From Nematostella vectensis (lineage: Eukaryota > Cnidaria > Anthozoa > Actiniaria > Edwardsiidae), in NCBI RefSeq assembly GCF_932526225.1, contig NC_064042.1, positions 3,083,001-3,147,000 on the forward strand: 64,000 bases of DNA. Reading direction: 5' to 3'. Positions 1 to 11,893 of this stretch are shown piece after piece (within the stretch, counting starts at the first letter, position 1; each line of letters begins with the position of its first letter). The notes under the pieces are model-generated. The model made no database searches and had not been told where the DNA came from. It saw nothing but the letters and a program-made list of their open reading frames with translations. The position numbers and the translations under genes were made by a program.

Positions 1-3000
1 CTGACGATGCCACCCAAGTGTTCCTTTCGTGGACGGTTAACGAGAACGTCACTGCGACCTACATCCAGTACCGCGAGGAGGTCCCAGCGAACGCACGCAG
101 ACGCCGCGACCTGGACGCGTCTAACCGCGAAAACCTCGACTTTGTGCCAGACCCAGACGACTTTCTCTACGATGACCAGTTCAGCGATTTCGACCTCCTC
201 AGCGATCTTCCCATCTCCCGCCAGCGGCGAGCGGATGATGCGCAGGTTAGCTATGGCCGCTGGGTCGACGTACAAGGGGCTCAGGGCTTGTCACCGAACG
301 ACACTGAGTTTACGGTGGTCAACCTGGACGCTTCTAAGGTCTACCAGTTCCGTGTCATCTTCCTGTACCCCGGTGAGACCATGGCAGATATCACAGATGA
401 GATGTGGCTTGAGTCTCCGAAAAGTAAGTACCCGCTGAATCAAACATCCATTAGACTGCTTCTCACTAAAACGCTAGTGCAACGCAGGTTATTTTCCGAT
501 TTTCGATGGGGCAAGCGCAAGAGAACGCAACTGAATTTTTTGCGCTTGTGTTTGACCAGTTTACACTTGCTTTGCGTTTGCGTCAGTACTTGCTTCCTTG
601 TGAGAACCAAGGAAAAGATACAGTATATGTGTTTTTTTTTTCTCATTATGCGGATGGACACAGAAATGTCTCACTAGAATCCAAGCACAAACGCCAGCAA
701 CACAATGCACCTGCGTTCCAGTGAGTCAAAACCATTTACCTTGAGATTCGGTACTTTGAATTTACGCTCAGAAAACATGAGTATTTTCCAGTCGCGGTCA
801 AATGGAAAGACATCTGTCGCTGACAAGTTTTTCACGTTCATTATTCTGGTTCAAAATCATGACTTTTTCAGTGTTATGCATTATCGTTTCGTGGGAGGAT
901 ATACATGTTCGCGCCTGCTAATAGCCTTGTTTTGTTGTAGTTGTGCCATTACCGGTGCCAGGTAAGCGGTCAGGCGGGCTGTCCACGGATGAGCTGATCG
1001 CCATCATTGGCGGGTGCGGAGGGGTACTGCTCATCCTTCTCGTTATCTTGGGGCTCTGCTGCATCAAGAGGCGCAAGAAGCCTTATGGAGGTGAGCATTT
1101 AACTATCCAGTCTCGTAGCCGCTCGTTGCGTGACAAGTGTCACCTCACGTCCGCTTGTTTCGTGACAGACGACCTTGCCGCTCGCCGCTCTTTACGTGAC
1201 AAATGTCACGATACGGCCGCTCTTTGCGTGACAGATGTCACGACACGGCCGCTTTTTGCGTGACACATATCATGACACGGCCGCTCTACGTGACAGACGT
1301 CACGACACATCTGCTCTTTGTAATTCTAACTCGTGCTCTGTTATCTCCTCAGCTGGCTCTGTGGAAATGTCTCAGGCCAGGTAAGTTCTCGTCTAGCCTT
1401 AGCTCTAGTCCAGACATTAATTACACAACTCTCCCATATTTCTCACATTACGCCGAGCCTGTCGCTATTTACGGACTGAGCGAACAAATCTTTCCTTAAA
1501 TCCCAGTCCATATACCTTTTGTATTTATATAAACTCATACCATATCTATTGCCTATCAGCGGGTTGAACGCATACCCGAGCTATGCGGCGGGTGGCCCGG
1601 ACATCGCCCGAGTCAATAACGATATCCATCGTAGCTACGCTGGTGAGGACGTAGAAGACGACCCATTCATCGAGGCGCACATCGCAACTCTGCAAGCTGT
1701 GGACGGCAAAAAGAAGAAAAAGCCCGAACCCCCGGTGAATTACGGCTACGCTTCACAAGGTGACTAGATAGGGCGTGTCCCTTTTGACCACCCCAGAATA
1801 TAGTGGTACCCTGTGGTGTCATTGCTCGTCTATTAACGAAATAGGGCGTGTCCCTTTTGACCACCCCCAGAATATAGTGGTACCCTGTGGTGTCATTGCT
1901 CGTCTATTAACGAGATAGGGCGTGTCCCTTTTGACCACCCCCAGAATATAGTGGTACCCTGTGGTGTCATTGCTCGTCTATTAGGGCGTGTCCCTTTTAA
2001 CCACCCCAATATATAGGGGTACCCTGTGGTGTCATTGCTCGTCTATTAACGAGATAGGGCTTGTCCCTTTTGACCACCCCCAAAATATAGTGGTACCCTG
2101 TGGTGTCATTGCTCGTCTATTAACGAGATAGGGCGTGTCCCTTTTGACCACCCCAGACTAAGGGGTACCCTTAGGTGTCATTGCACGTTCATTAACGTCA
2201 CATAAAAAGAACGGTATTTTGAGTCAGCCCTAGCATTTCCCCATTCAAGTCACAATATTACTATTTGTAGCAACTACTGTTGATTTTTGTTTGTTCGATT
2301 CTCCATTTATTGCTGCTCACAAATTCCATTGTTGTGTAAAGCCTTGCCGAAATGAAAGAGAATTTGTACGTTGATGGATCTAAATACATGGGTGAGAGAT
2401 TGAATGGAAAGATAAATGAAAAAGCATTATTACGTGAATGGATCTGAAAAAATGCGTGGGAGATTTGAATGGAAAGATACATGGCTAGAGACGGATAACA
2501 TCAAAACAGTCACCGATTTCCTCTAGCTAACTAGCGCAGAATTTAACAGGTTACTGTGATATGACATGCCTCTTATCCGAAATAATTTGGCTTATCACTG
2601 TTATTATTTTGATGTTGATGTATTTTGTCTCACTAACACTTAATCGAAAGACAAATACTAACCCGGCAGACTAACCAATCACCACCAATCAACCACCACG
2701 AAATTGGTCATTGCTGCGTGATGTTACATGTCATGAAACGTGGCCTACACGTATCGTCACGTGACGTCTTGTGTAACGTCATATGCATGCTCACATGAGA
2801 TCGCTTTATTTGTCCAATGAAGCCACATGCATCGTCACGTGGCACTGCATGTATTATCACGTGTATCATCACGTGGTACTGCATGTATTATCACGTGATA
2901 CGGCAGGTATCATCGCGTGGCACTGCACGTATTATCACGTGATGCTGCATGTATCACCACGTGGCACTGAATGTATTATCACGTGATACCGCATGTACGA

Positions 3001-6000
3001 TCACGTGATTCGCATGCATCATCGCGTGACGCCTTTTGTTTCGTCGTGTCAGACCGCATGTTCCGTTCGGCATGCTGCACATGTGTCTTTCCACAAATCT
3101 GTCAGCACTAACGTACTAAAATCACCAATCACATCACTCGTTTTATTACGTGTCATGTTTTCGTTTGGTATCTGTTTTGGACCAATCACATCGGCCGTTA
3201 CGTCTTATGGTGTAAGAGACGTGCCATGATTGGCTGATCCATTCACCAACCCGGTTTGTGGTGCTTTTGACTAGACTCTTTCCGGCCACAAGAAATGCTT
3301 CTTAACCCTGGATCCCGTGCAGGTCTGCGAGGCATGAGCCGTAGCATGGGGCAGCTGGAGGGCTCACCCCGCTCCAGCTACTCTGCCGCCGGGCCCCAAC
3401 GGGACGGCGCCACCACCCTCCCGGCCTACCACGAGCCGCCCTCCTTTGAGGAAGCCATCCGGCAGTCGGGGCGGAAATCCAAGAACAAGAACCGCTCAAC
3501 GGGGGATTTGATGGACCCTCCTGGCAGACTAATGGATGACTCTGATGAGTCTAGTGATACGGACCGTTATTACCGTCCCCCGTCCAAGCTCAAGCTCCGC
3601 CCACCGAGCTCGGATGAAGACCCAGGGTACTCATCCGTGGATGTGCTCAGTAACGGGAATCGCCGCTCTGTCCCGGACGCTGCCAGGCTAGCAGATCAAG
3701 GACTCCTGGATCGGTCAGGGCCCTATGCTCGTCCCATGAAGCCGCCCAAAGGCAAACGTGGCCCTCCTTCATCCACGACGAGCGATTCTGTCAGGGGTAG
3801 GCTGTGCCAGGTTTTATGTGTCTCTGATCTTGTTGTTTATGCCTCAAGCTTGTAAAATGCAGTAAATCTGTAATGCGATAAAAAAAGGCCTATGCTATAA
3901 AATATTCAAATTCAATAACAACAGTAAAGTTAAAAGAGTTCTCGTGTGTTCTTAAACTTACACGTTTCTTTTTAAAACATTGTGTATTTTCTCTCTCATG
4001 GTGTATTTTCTCTCCTCTGCCTTCAGAGCTGTTTTGAGATAATTAAACATTTTTAAAAAATACAAAAAGTAATTGAAAAAAGTCGCCTAAAAAGTCGCCG
4101 AGCATATCAATACACAAAAAGCATCACACAAAAATTCAGAAGAAGATACAGCTTTACTATTGCCGGTCTTTCTCGAGCACTGACTTTGATATAAAGAATA
4201 AAAGTAAGAAATAAAGTATCAACTTAACGCGCACAAAATAAAAATTATACATCATTGTCATCATAACCATCTGCATCTGTGTAGTTACTTTGTAAACATC
4301 TCGGTGTTGTTATAATAAAAACGTTTATGCGAAATTCTGCTTTTAAAAGCTACTAAAATAGCGTTCACTGCTGCTAAATGGTGTGAATCTCTATACCCAG
4401 CTTAACGTTATGCCTTGTTGAGGTAAATTATATCCAGTTTAACGTTATTCCTTGTTGAGGTAAACTATAACCAGCTTAACGTTATGCCTTGTTGAGGTAA
4501 ATTATTGCATTTTTGTGACCAGACGCCACATGCCCTCTAACACCTAACCTGTCTAATATGTCTATTGAATTGCCTTGTGTGGTTATTAGGCTAGGGTCTT
4601 GTTGAAAGATGTCCTTCCTAGGTTATATGCAGTCGGTCCCATGGTCGTTGTCCAAGGAAAAAAAACGAAATTCGCGTACCTCATTTCTGCACAGAGGTGC
4701 CATAATCCGAGCCATAAAACGAGCTTTTAATGCATGAATTCTTCTATCTCTTCAATGGACAGCGTTTATGGGATCGTTATGGGTATACTGTCTTATGTGG
4801 CATGGTGATGTGTATATTGTCTCATCTTCTTAGAGTACCTTGCTCAAGGAAGAGCTCCGCCTACAAGTTCTTATTGGTTGATTTACCAAGTAAAACTAAG
4901 GGCTGGTCTAGTGTGATTGCGAGCACCCGTCCGCTGTCCTTTGTCCATTGTTGCTCTACTGTCTTTATGTGGCTTATTTGTGAGGGTACTGTCAACTCTC
5001 TCTGTAACAGACAGTTTCCGGTCCGTAGCTTTGTGTCCGTTATACGAAAGTCCGTGATAACGGTCTGTCAGTCATTTCTTTGTATTTCGTTCTTGTCAGG
5101 GATCGTATGTCCAGAATAACGAGGTTTCCGTAATATCGGATTGTCCGTAAGGCGAGAGTTGATTGTAACAAGGTTTTCGTCATAGTGTGGTGGTCCGCAA
5201 GACAAGAGTTGACTGTGTTGTTATTGAGGTTATTGTAATGTTTACAGATTATCGACCTCCGCCCGCTGACCCGTTCGTTGATGAGCCAGCATGGCCGGGT
5301 GGCTATCACGATGAATACGACTCATGTTAGTAAACCGAGTAAACTCAATTAAACAACTTTTCATAAACGCAAGGTAAAATTCCTTGTAATGGAACCTCTA
5401 CAGGCCGCTATTTAAACGTTTTTTTTTTTAACTTACCCGATTGCAAACAACAATTGCACATTAAAAACATAATATCATTTTTAATAACCTCAGGGGCAGA
5501 TTGGGTGGATATCCACCCCTCTTTGAGTAGACAAGTAAAAAGTCATTTCTCAACCTGTAAGCTAAACCTGAACCTGTTTTGTGTTTTTTTTTTCCTTCTA
5601 ATACTGATTAAGTTTTTTATGCTACCTGGGGGTAAGCGGGCGAGTGCTAAATCCAACCCTGCCCTGACCCATGTCGAACGTTTAAGTCAAGGCACTTAGG
5701 TACTATGAACTAGCATTTGTATCAGAATGCAGTCTGTTAAACTCTGTTGACCTTTTGAAATTGATGCTTTTATGAGGTTCCACTACAATGGCGTTTCTTT
5801 AATGTTGGTAAATAAATAAAAGTGGTGAATCATGATAATGTAATGTTGCACAAACGTGAAGGTAAAGTCGTGTAGCCGACATTGATAACTTGTTATAACC
5901 ACATGAAAAATGCACAGGTGCACATGTCTCGTTATCTTAGTATATCCGTCCATCGTGTCTCTTTCTAACTGTCCAATCATTGTGTTTGTCTTTCCAAGCG

Positions 6001-9000
6001 TCCATCTGACTGTCCATCTTATCTTTCTGCCTAATGTCTACCTTTCCGTTCGTTTAACTCTCCACATCCAGTTTTTCTGTTTGATTGTCTGTTTGAATGA
6101 ATAACTATTACATCTTTCTAACACTCCCTCCTTTTGTATAACTGTCCGTCCGTCCGTTTATCAATCTTTTTTCTGTCTGTGTGTCTGTCTGTCTCTCTGT
6201 GAATCTCTCCTCTCCCACTCGCACTTTCTCTTTGTCCCGTCGTTTGCGAAATTCTATCAATAATCCAGAAAGAGACCTTTGCACTGTTCCTCTCCCCCCC
6301 AGGGCCACCCCCACAGTACACTGCTGAAGACCGCGCGTCCATTCCTGGGATCGAGGATGACTATGAGCCGCGCGACTCTCGACGACGCCCGATCAGCGGT
6401 AACATGCTGGAGCTTGAGCCAGATTACCGTAACGACCGTCTCCCTGATCTCCCACCGCGCATGCCCGAGCTTCACGGTAGCAGAGGCCTTATGAAGGAAC
6501 CACGTAAGTTATATTCAGCGACTAATGAATAACCTATTTTGGTCGTGTGAATCAATAGTGTCCGCGCGGGAATAAACCATTTAACATAGTAATTGCCGCG
6601 CTGTGTAGGCCCTTCTCCATATTGGCCGCGTTGTATAGGCCCTTTTCCATATTGGCCGCGTTGTATAGGCCCTTTTCCATATTGGCCGCGTTGTATAGGC
6701 CCTTTTCCATATTGGCCGCGTTGTATAGGCCCTTTCCTATAATGGCCGCGTTGTATAGGCCCTTTCCTATAATGGCCGCGTTGTATAGGCCCTTTTCTAT
6801 AATGGCCGCGCTTCATAGAACCGTCTCCATAATGGTCGCTCTTTATAGGCCCTTTTCCATAATGGCCGTGCTGTATAGGCCCCTTTTCCCTAATGGCCAC
6901 GCTGTATAGGCCCTTTTCCATAATGACCACGCTGTATAGGCCCCTTTTCCATAATGGCCACGCTGTATAGGCCCTTTTCCCTAATGGCCACGCTGTATAG
7001 GCCCTTTTCCCTAATGGCCACGCTGTATAGGCCCCTTTTCCCTAATGACCACGCTGTATAGGCCCTTTTCCCTAATGACCACGCTGTATAGGCCCTTTTC
7101 CCTAATGACCACGCTGTATAGGCCCTTTTCCATAATGGCCGTGCTGTATAGGCCCTTTTCCCTAATGACCACGCTGTATAGGCCCTTTTCCCTAATGGCC
7201 ACGTTGTATAGGCCCTTTTCCATAATGGCCGTGCTGTATAGGCCCTTTTCCCTAATGACCACGCTGTATAGGCCCTTTTCCCTAATGGCCACGCTGTATA
7301 GGCCCTTTTCCATAATGACCACGCTGTATAGGCCCTTTTCCATAATGACCACGCTGTATAGGCCCTTTTCCATAATGACCACGCTGTATAGGCCCTTTTC
7401 CATAATGACCACGCTGTATAGGCCCTTTTCCATAATGACCACGCTGTATAGGCCCTTTTCCATAATGACCACGCTGTATAGGCCCTTTTCCATAATGACC
7501 ACGCTGTATAGGCCCTTTTCCCTAATGACCACGCTGTATAGGCCCTTTTCCCTAATGACCACGCTGTATAGGCCCTTTTCCCTAATGACCACGCTGTATA
7601 GGCCCTTTTCCCTAATGACCACGCTGTATAGGCCCTTTTCCATAATGACCACGCTGTATAGGCCCTTTTCCATAATGACCACGCTGTATAGGCCCTTTTC
7701 CCTAATGACCACGCTGTATAGGCCCTTTTCCCTAATGGCCACGCTGTATAGGCCCTTTTCCCTAATGGCCACGCTGTATAGGCCCCTTTTCCCTAATGGC
7801 CACGCTGTATAGGCCCTTTTCCATAATGACCACGCTGTATAGGCCCTTTTCCCTAATGACCACGCTGTATAGGCCCTTTTCCATAATGGCCGTGCTGTAT
7901 AGGCCCCTTTTCCCTAATGACCACGCTGTATAGGCCCTTTTCCATAATGGCCGTGCTGTATAGGCCCCTTTTCCATAATGGCCGTGCTGTATAGGCCCCT
8001 TTTCCATAATGGCCACGCTGTATAGGCCCTTTTCCCTAATGACCACGCTGTATAGGCCCCTCTTCCATAATGGCCACGCTGTATAGGCCCTTTTCCCTAA
8101 TGACCACGCTGTATAGGCCCTTTTCCATAATGGCCATGCTGTATAGGCCCTTTTCCATAATGGCCGGGCTGTATAGGCCCCTTTTCCATAATGGCCGGGC
8201 TGTATAGGCCCTTTTCCCTAATGACCACGCTGTATAGGCCCTTTTCCCTAATGACCACGCTGTATAGGCCCCTTTTCCATAATGGCCACGCTGTATAGGC
8301 CCCTTTTCCATAATGGCCACGCTGTATAGGCCCCTTTTCCATAATGGCCACGCTGTATAGGCCCCTTTTCCATAATGGCCACGCTGTATAGGCCCCTTTT
8401 CCATAATGGCCACGCTGTATAGGCCCCTTTTCCCTAATGACCACGCTGTATAGGCCCCTTTTCCATAATGGCCACGCTGTATAGGCCCCTTTTCCCTAAT
8501 GGCCGGGCTGTATAGGCCCCTTTTCCCTAATGACCACGCTGTATAGGCCCTTTTCCATAATGACCACGCTTTATAGGCCCTTTTCCCTAATGACCACGCT
8601 GTATAGGCCCCTTTTCCCTAATGACCACGCTGTATAGGCCCTTTTCCCTAATGACCACGCTGTATAGGCCCCTTTTCCATAATGGCCGGGCTGTATAGGC
8701 CCCTTTTCCCTAATGACCACGCTGTATAGGCCCTTTTCCCTAATGACCACGCTGTATAGGCCCTTTTCCATAATGGCCACGCTGTATAGGCCCCTTTTCC
8801 ATAATGGCCGGGCTGTATAGGCCCTTTTCCATAATGACCACGCTGTATAGGCCCCTTTTCCATAATGACCACGCTGTATAGGCCCTTTTCCCTAATGACC
8901 ACGCTGTATAGGCCCCTTTTCCCTAATGACCACGCTGTGTAGGCCCTTTTCCATAATGGCCACGCTGTATAGGCCCCTTTTCCATAATGGCTGGGCTGTA

Positions 9001-11893
9001 TAGGCCCTTTTCCATAATGACCACGCTGTATAGGCCCCTTTTCCATAATGACCACGCTGTATAGGCCCTTTTCCCTAATGACCACGCTGTATAGGCCCCT
9101 TTTCCCTAATGACCACGCTGTATAGGCCCTTTTCCCTAATGACCACGCTGTATAGGCCCTTTTCCATAATGGCCACGCTGTATAGGCCCCTTTTCCATAA
9201 TGGCCGGGCTGTATAGGCCCTTTTCCATAATGACCACGCTGTATAGGCCCCTTTTCCATAATGACCACGCTGTATAGGCCCTTTTCCCTAATGACCACGC
9301 TGTATAGGCCCCTTTTCCCTAATGGCCACGCTGTATAGGCCCTTTTCCATAATGGCCGCGTGTTCATGGTGGCATTCGACGAATGACATATTTTATGGTT
9401 TTAATTAGCGAGTCGGCGGGCTCTTCTAAGCACGGCTTGGCAGTCGCCACCAAGCTATCGCGATTGTTAGTGATCCAATAATCTAAAAGAATAAAATAAA
9501 TTGCATGTTATGAAGTTGACATAGCATTATACTTGTTATTTTTGACTCCATTACCATTGTCATCACCAAAATTATCTTTCGCAGTGTTATCACTATCGTC
9601 ATCATCATTGTTATCATCATTATTACTCTGGCCTTAAAAATCATGATCTTATACCCGTCACCGTAATTATTATCATCATAATCATCATTCTGGTCGTCAT
9701 TATCATCATCACCCTCATCATCATCCTCATCATAAGTCTTACCTGATCTCATACCTGTAGCCATTATCATCATTATCGTAAATCATCATTATCGCCATCA
9801 TCATTATCATCAACCGTCATCATAATCGCCATTATCATCATCATCAACCGTCATCATCATTGCCATTATCAATATCATCATCATCAACTGTCATCATCAT
9901 TATCATTATCATCATCATCAACCGTCATCATCATTGCCGTTATTATCATCATTATCATCATCAACCGTCATCATCATCGCCATTATCATAAGCATCATCA
10001 TCATTGCCATTATCATCATCATTATAATTATTCTTACCTGATCTATACTTGTAACCATTATCATCATTATCGTCAATCATCATCATCGCCATCAATTATC
10101 ATCATCATCAACCGTCATCATCATCATCCTTATCATTACTCTTACCTGATCTCATACCTGTAACCATTATCATCATTATCGTAAATCTTCATCATCGCCA
10201 TCAATTATCATCATCATCATCAACCGTCATAATCATCGCCATTATCATTATCATCATCATCACCCGTAATCATCATGAACATTACTAATATACTAACCGA
10301 ACTAATTGCTAACTAACCACATTAAAATTATCGCTTGACCTAAAACTGAACTTCGTTGAGCAGCTCAATATACCGCTAAACACGCACTGAAAAACACTGC
10401 ACCTTGATCTTCACTGTACAACGGTCAATTTCATCTAATGACGTGCCGTCCGTGAATTTACTGGTTTAAACAAGCCAGAAATGTATAAATAAGTTGCGCT
10501 TTACTAATTTAGGAGGAATCTTACGTGTATTATTGCTAGATGAAACTGCACATGCTTAGTGTCCCGTTAGATCGTCACAAATAAGCACCGGAATAAACAA
10601 ATAAATGCTATTCACTCCCGTAGTTAACGACAGCCCGCTGCCAGAACCGCCCTCGTTTTTACGAGACTTCGTAGAATCCGACGATGAATATGTCCCACCG
10701 TCGTCTCGATCTTTCACCGAACCGCGTACTCCGACCGGTCGCAGTAGACAGGTGACTAAACGCTGCCATGCCAAATAGTAAAAGTTCTTGTTGCGATGGC
10801 TTCCAGGGGGCTAACCGTTGAATGTTCTGAGCATGATATCTTCTAACCCTAAACACTATGTTTTTAGCGCTCCATATTTAAAATCCTAATGCGTGTTAAA
10901 AATGACCCATCTAGGAATCGAAGAAGTTTAACCTATAGGGCCGAGAGACTGAAAAATACTCTCCATTTCTCGACCGGGAATCGAACCCATTTTATCAGAA
11001 GTGAGAGTTCCCATACGCTGACGCCCTAACACGCTGGTCCTCCTGTAAAAGGAAAATCTGTTGCATGGAACTGATGGCCCCAGTTCTGCTTAGTACCCCG
11101 TTAAACACCCGCATTGCCAAGCTCTTAAAATTGTTTAATGTTTCCCGTTATATATGTCATCGTAAAAATCGCTAATATAATGCCCAGTAAACTTGCTTTT
11201 CCCAATAAAAAATAAATTCAACTTCGTATTTGAAAATATTTTGTCTAGCTTTATTCTAAAATAAACATGAAGCTGAATCACTTACCCTATCTAATACAGC
11301 GAATTTTGTAACTAACGTTTCAACCCTTTGGAGCACTCGCACAATACCGGGCTCATTATTTCTAACCTTTGGCATGTCTTTAGTTGCTATTGTTGTTAGT
11401 CATATTGTTTCCCCTTTTCTGTCCTGCATGTGCTTGAATATAAAAATAAATAAAGGTTTTACTACAAAAAAAAAATTACAAAGTCGACCCAGTTCCCTGA
11501 TATTTTTTTAGGTGCAATAAACATTGTAGCGTGCAAACCCAATCCGTTTCTAGCCGAGGTTCTCTAATGTTTTTAATCTCCCAGCACTTTGAGAGCTTGC
11601 TGTAATAGATAAACTGCACTAGATAATCTGCACTAGCAAATAAGAGAATAAGCCAACCGTACGTAATCATCCAAAAATAAAATTACTGCACTCGGCTAAT
11701 ACGACACTCGTACTCATTCCTTCCACAGCCTTACGTCAATATCCACGGTCAACTGGTGCGGCCAGGTTCCCAAGGATCTGACCTCAACCGCAACGAGCCC
11801 GAACCCGAGCCGGAACCTCGCCGAGCGAGTCCCGGAGTTCCAGACGATAGAAATCACGAAGTCGGCTATGTCAGTAGCGGGTTCTTAGTGTGA
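1..11893 (+). CDS. FnIII single-pass cell-surface protein, 5'-partial
   Basis: The 3' part of a membrane receptor or adhesion gene; the 5' end lies outside the window. Exons are 3-423, 941-1090, 1353-1380, 1560-1759, 3323-3796, 5248-5325, 6303-6503, 10624-10751 and 11729-11893, all with GT donors and AG acceptors. They total 1845 nt, exactly 614 codons plus TGA. The first exon has FnIII features: a B-strand W, a YIQYRE strand, and a NLDASKVYQFRV strand. Two RXRR motifs sit in an acidic insert. The second exon encodes a transmembrane helix (ELIAIIGGCGGVLLILLVIL) followed by KRRKK. The remaining ~420 residues are a disordered cytoplasmic tail rich in P, S and D. It contains YVNI (Grb2-SH2-like), DEYVPP, proline-rich SH3-like stretches and a C-terminal GFLV that resembles a class II PDZ ligand. 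I do not recognise the family; an Ig/FnIII neuronal adhesion molecule is possible. Exon structure is well supported, function is inferred. Confidence 0.75.
1115..1320. repeat. Short imperfect tandem repeat with GTGACA...TGTCAC palindromes
   Basis: About six degenerate 35-bp units in an intron of the FnIII gene, beginning about 25 bp after the donor at 1091. Each unit carries a CGTGACA-nn-TGTCACG inverted repeat followed by an ACGGCCGCTCTTTG-like stretch. The palindromes mutate in step with the unit. Confidence 0.75.
1768..2198. repeat. ~72-bp tandem repeat, six copies
   Basis: Six copies of a ~72-bp unit starting ATAGGGCGTGTCCCTTTTGA and ending in a GTCTATTAACGA-like stretch. The fourth copy is shortened and the last is diverged. 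The array starts 8 nt after the donor at 1760. Short open frames across it are repeat artefacts. Confidence 0.9.
2757..3010. repeat. CACGTG-rich degenerate tandem array
   Basis: Degenerate ~30-bp units, each with ATCACGTG followed by a GCATGTATT-like spacer. About nine exact CACGTG hexamers lie within 250 bp, with a few CGCGTG variants. It lies in the intron between 1759 and 3323. CACGTG is the canonical bHLH-Zip E-box; whether it is bound here is unknown. Confidence 0.7.
3797..5247. other. Intron of the FnIII gene
   Basis: AT-rich intron sequence. The only structure I see is the short tandem repeat at 4396-4506; no exon with matching phase or RNA gene was found. Confidence 0.6.
4396..4506. 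repeat. ~38-bp tandem repeat, three copies
   Basis: Three near-identical units containing CAGCTTAACGTTATGCC then TTGTTGAGGTAAA, back to back in the intron. Confidence 0.85.
6593..9362. repeat. 2.8-kb minisatellite, 30/31-bp unit, about 90 copies
   Basis: A continuous array of a unit running CTGTATAGGCCCTTTTCC then a variable ATAATGG/CTAATGA CCACG stretch. Units are 30 bp, or 31 bp where an extra C gives GGCCCC. Because 30 is divisible by three, long stretches stay open in several frames on both strands; these peptides (YRPFS and EKGLYS repeats) are artefacts. Variant classes (TTGT start, ACG versus GCG, CAT versus CCT) form local blocks, including a higher-order block of ~10 units repeated two to three times near 8600-9360. 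It sits in the intron after the donor at 6504. Confidence 0.95.
9490..10290. repeat. ATC/ATT-rich compound microsatellite
   Basis: About 800 bp dominated by CATCAT and TTATCATC trinucleotide runs. A longer unit recurs, containing CAACCGTCATCATCATTGCC, and there are several copies of TTACCTGATCTCATACCTG. It lies in the same intron as the minisatellite, upstream of the small exon at 10624. Confidence 0.9.

Noticed and set aside
6472..9367. Repetitive open frames of up to 255 codons on both strands; also the resemblance to a CRISPR array
   Set aside because: A 30/31-bp minisatellite gives open frames by period alone. There are no unique spacers between units, so it is not a CRISPR array.
10905..11045. 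tRNA gene on the minus strand (GGTTCGATTCCCGG B-box)
   Set aside because: The B-box is good, but the acceptor arms do not pair and no clean anticodon arm forms. At most a tRNA-derived SINE remnant.
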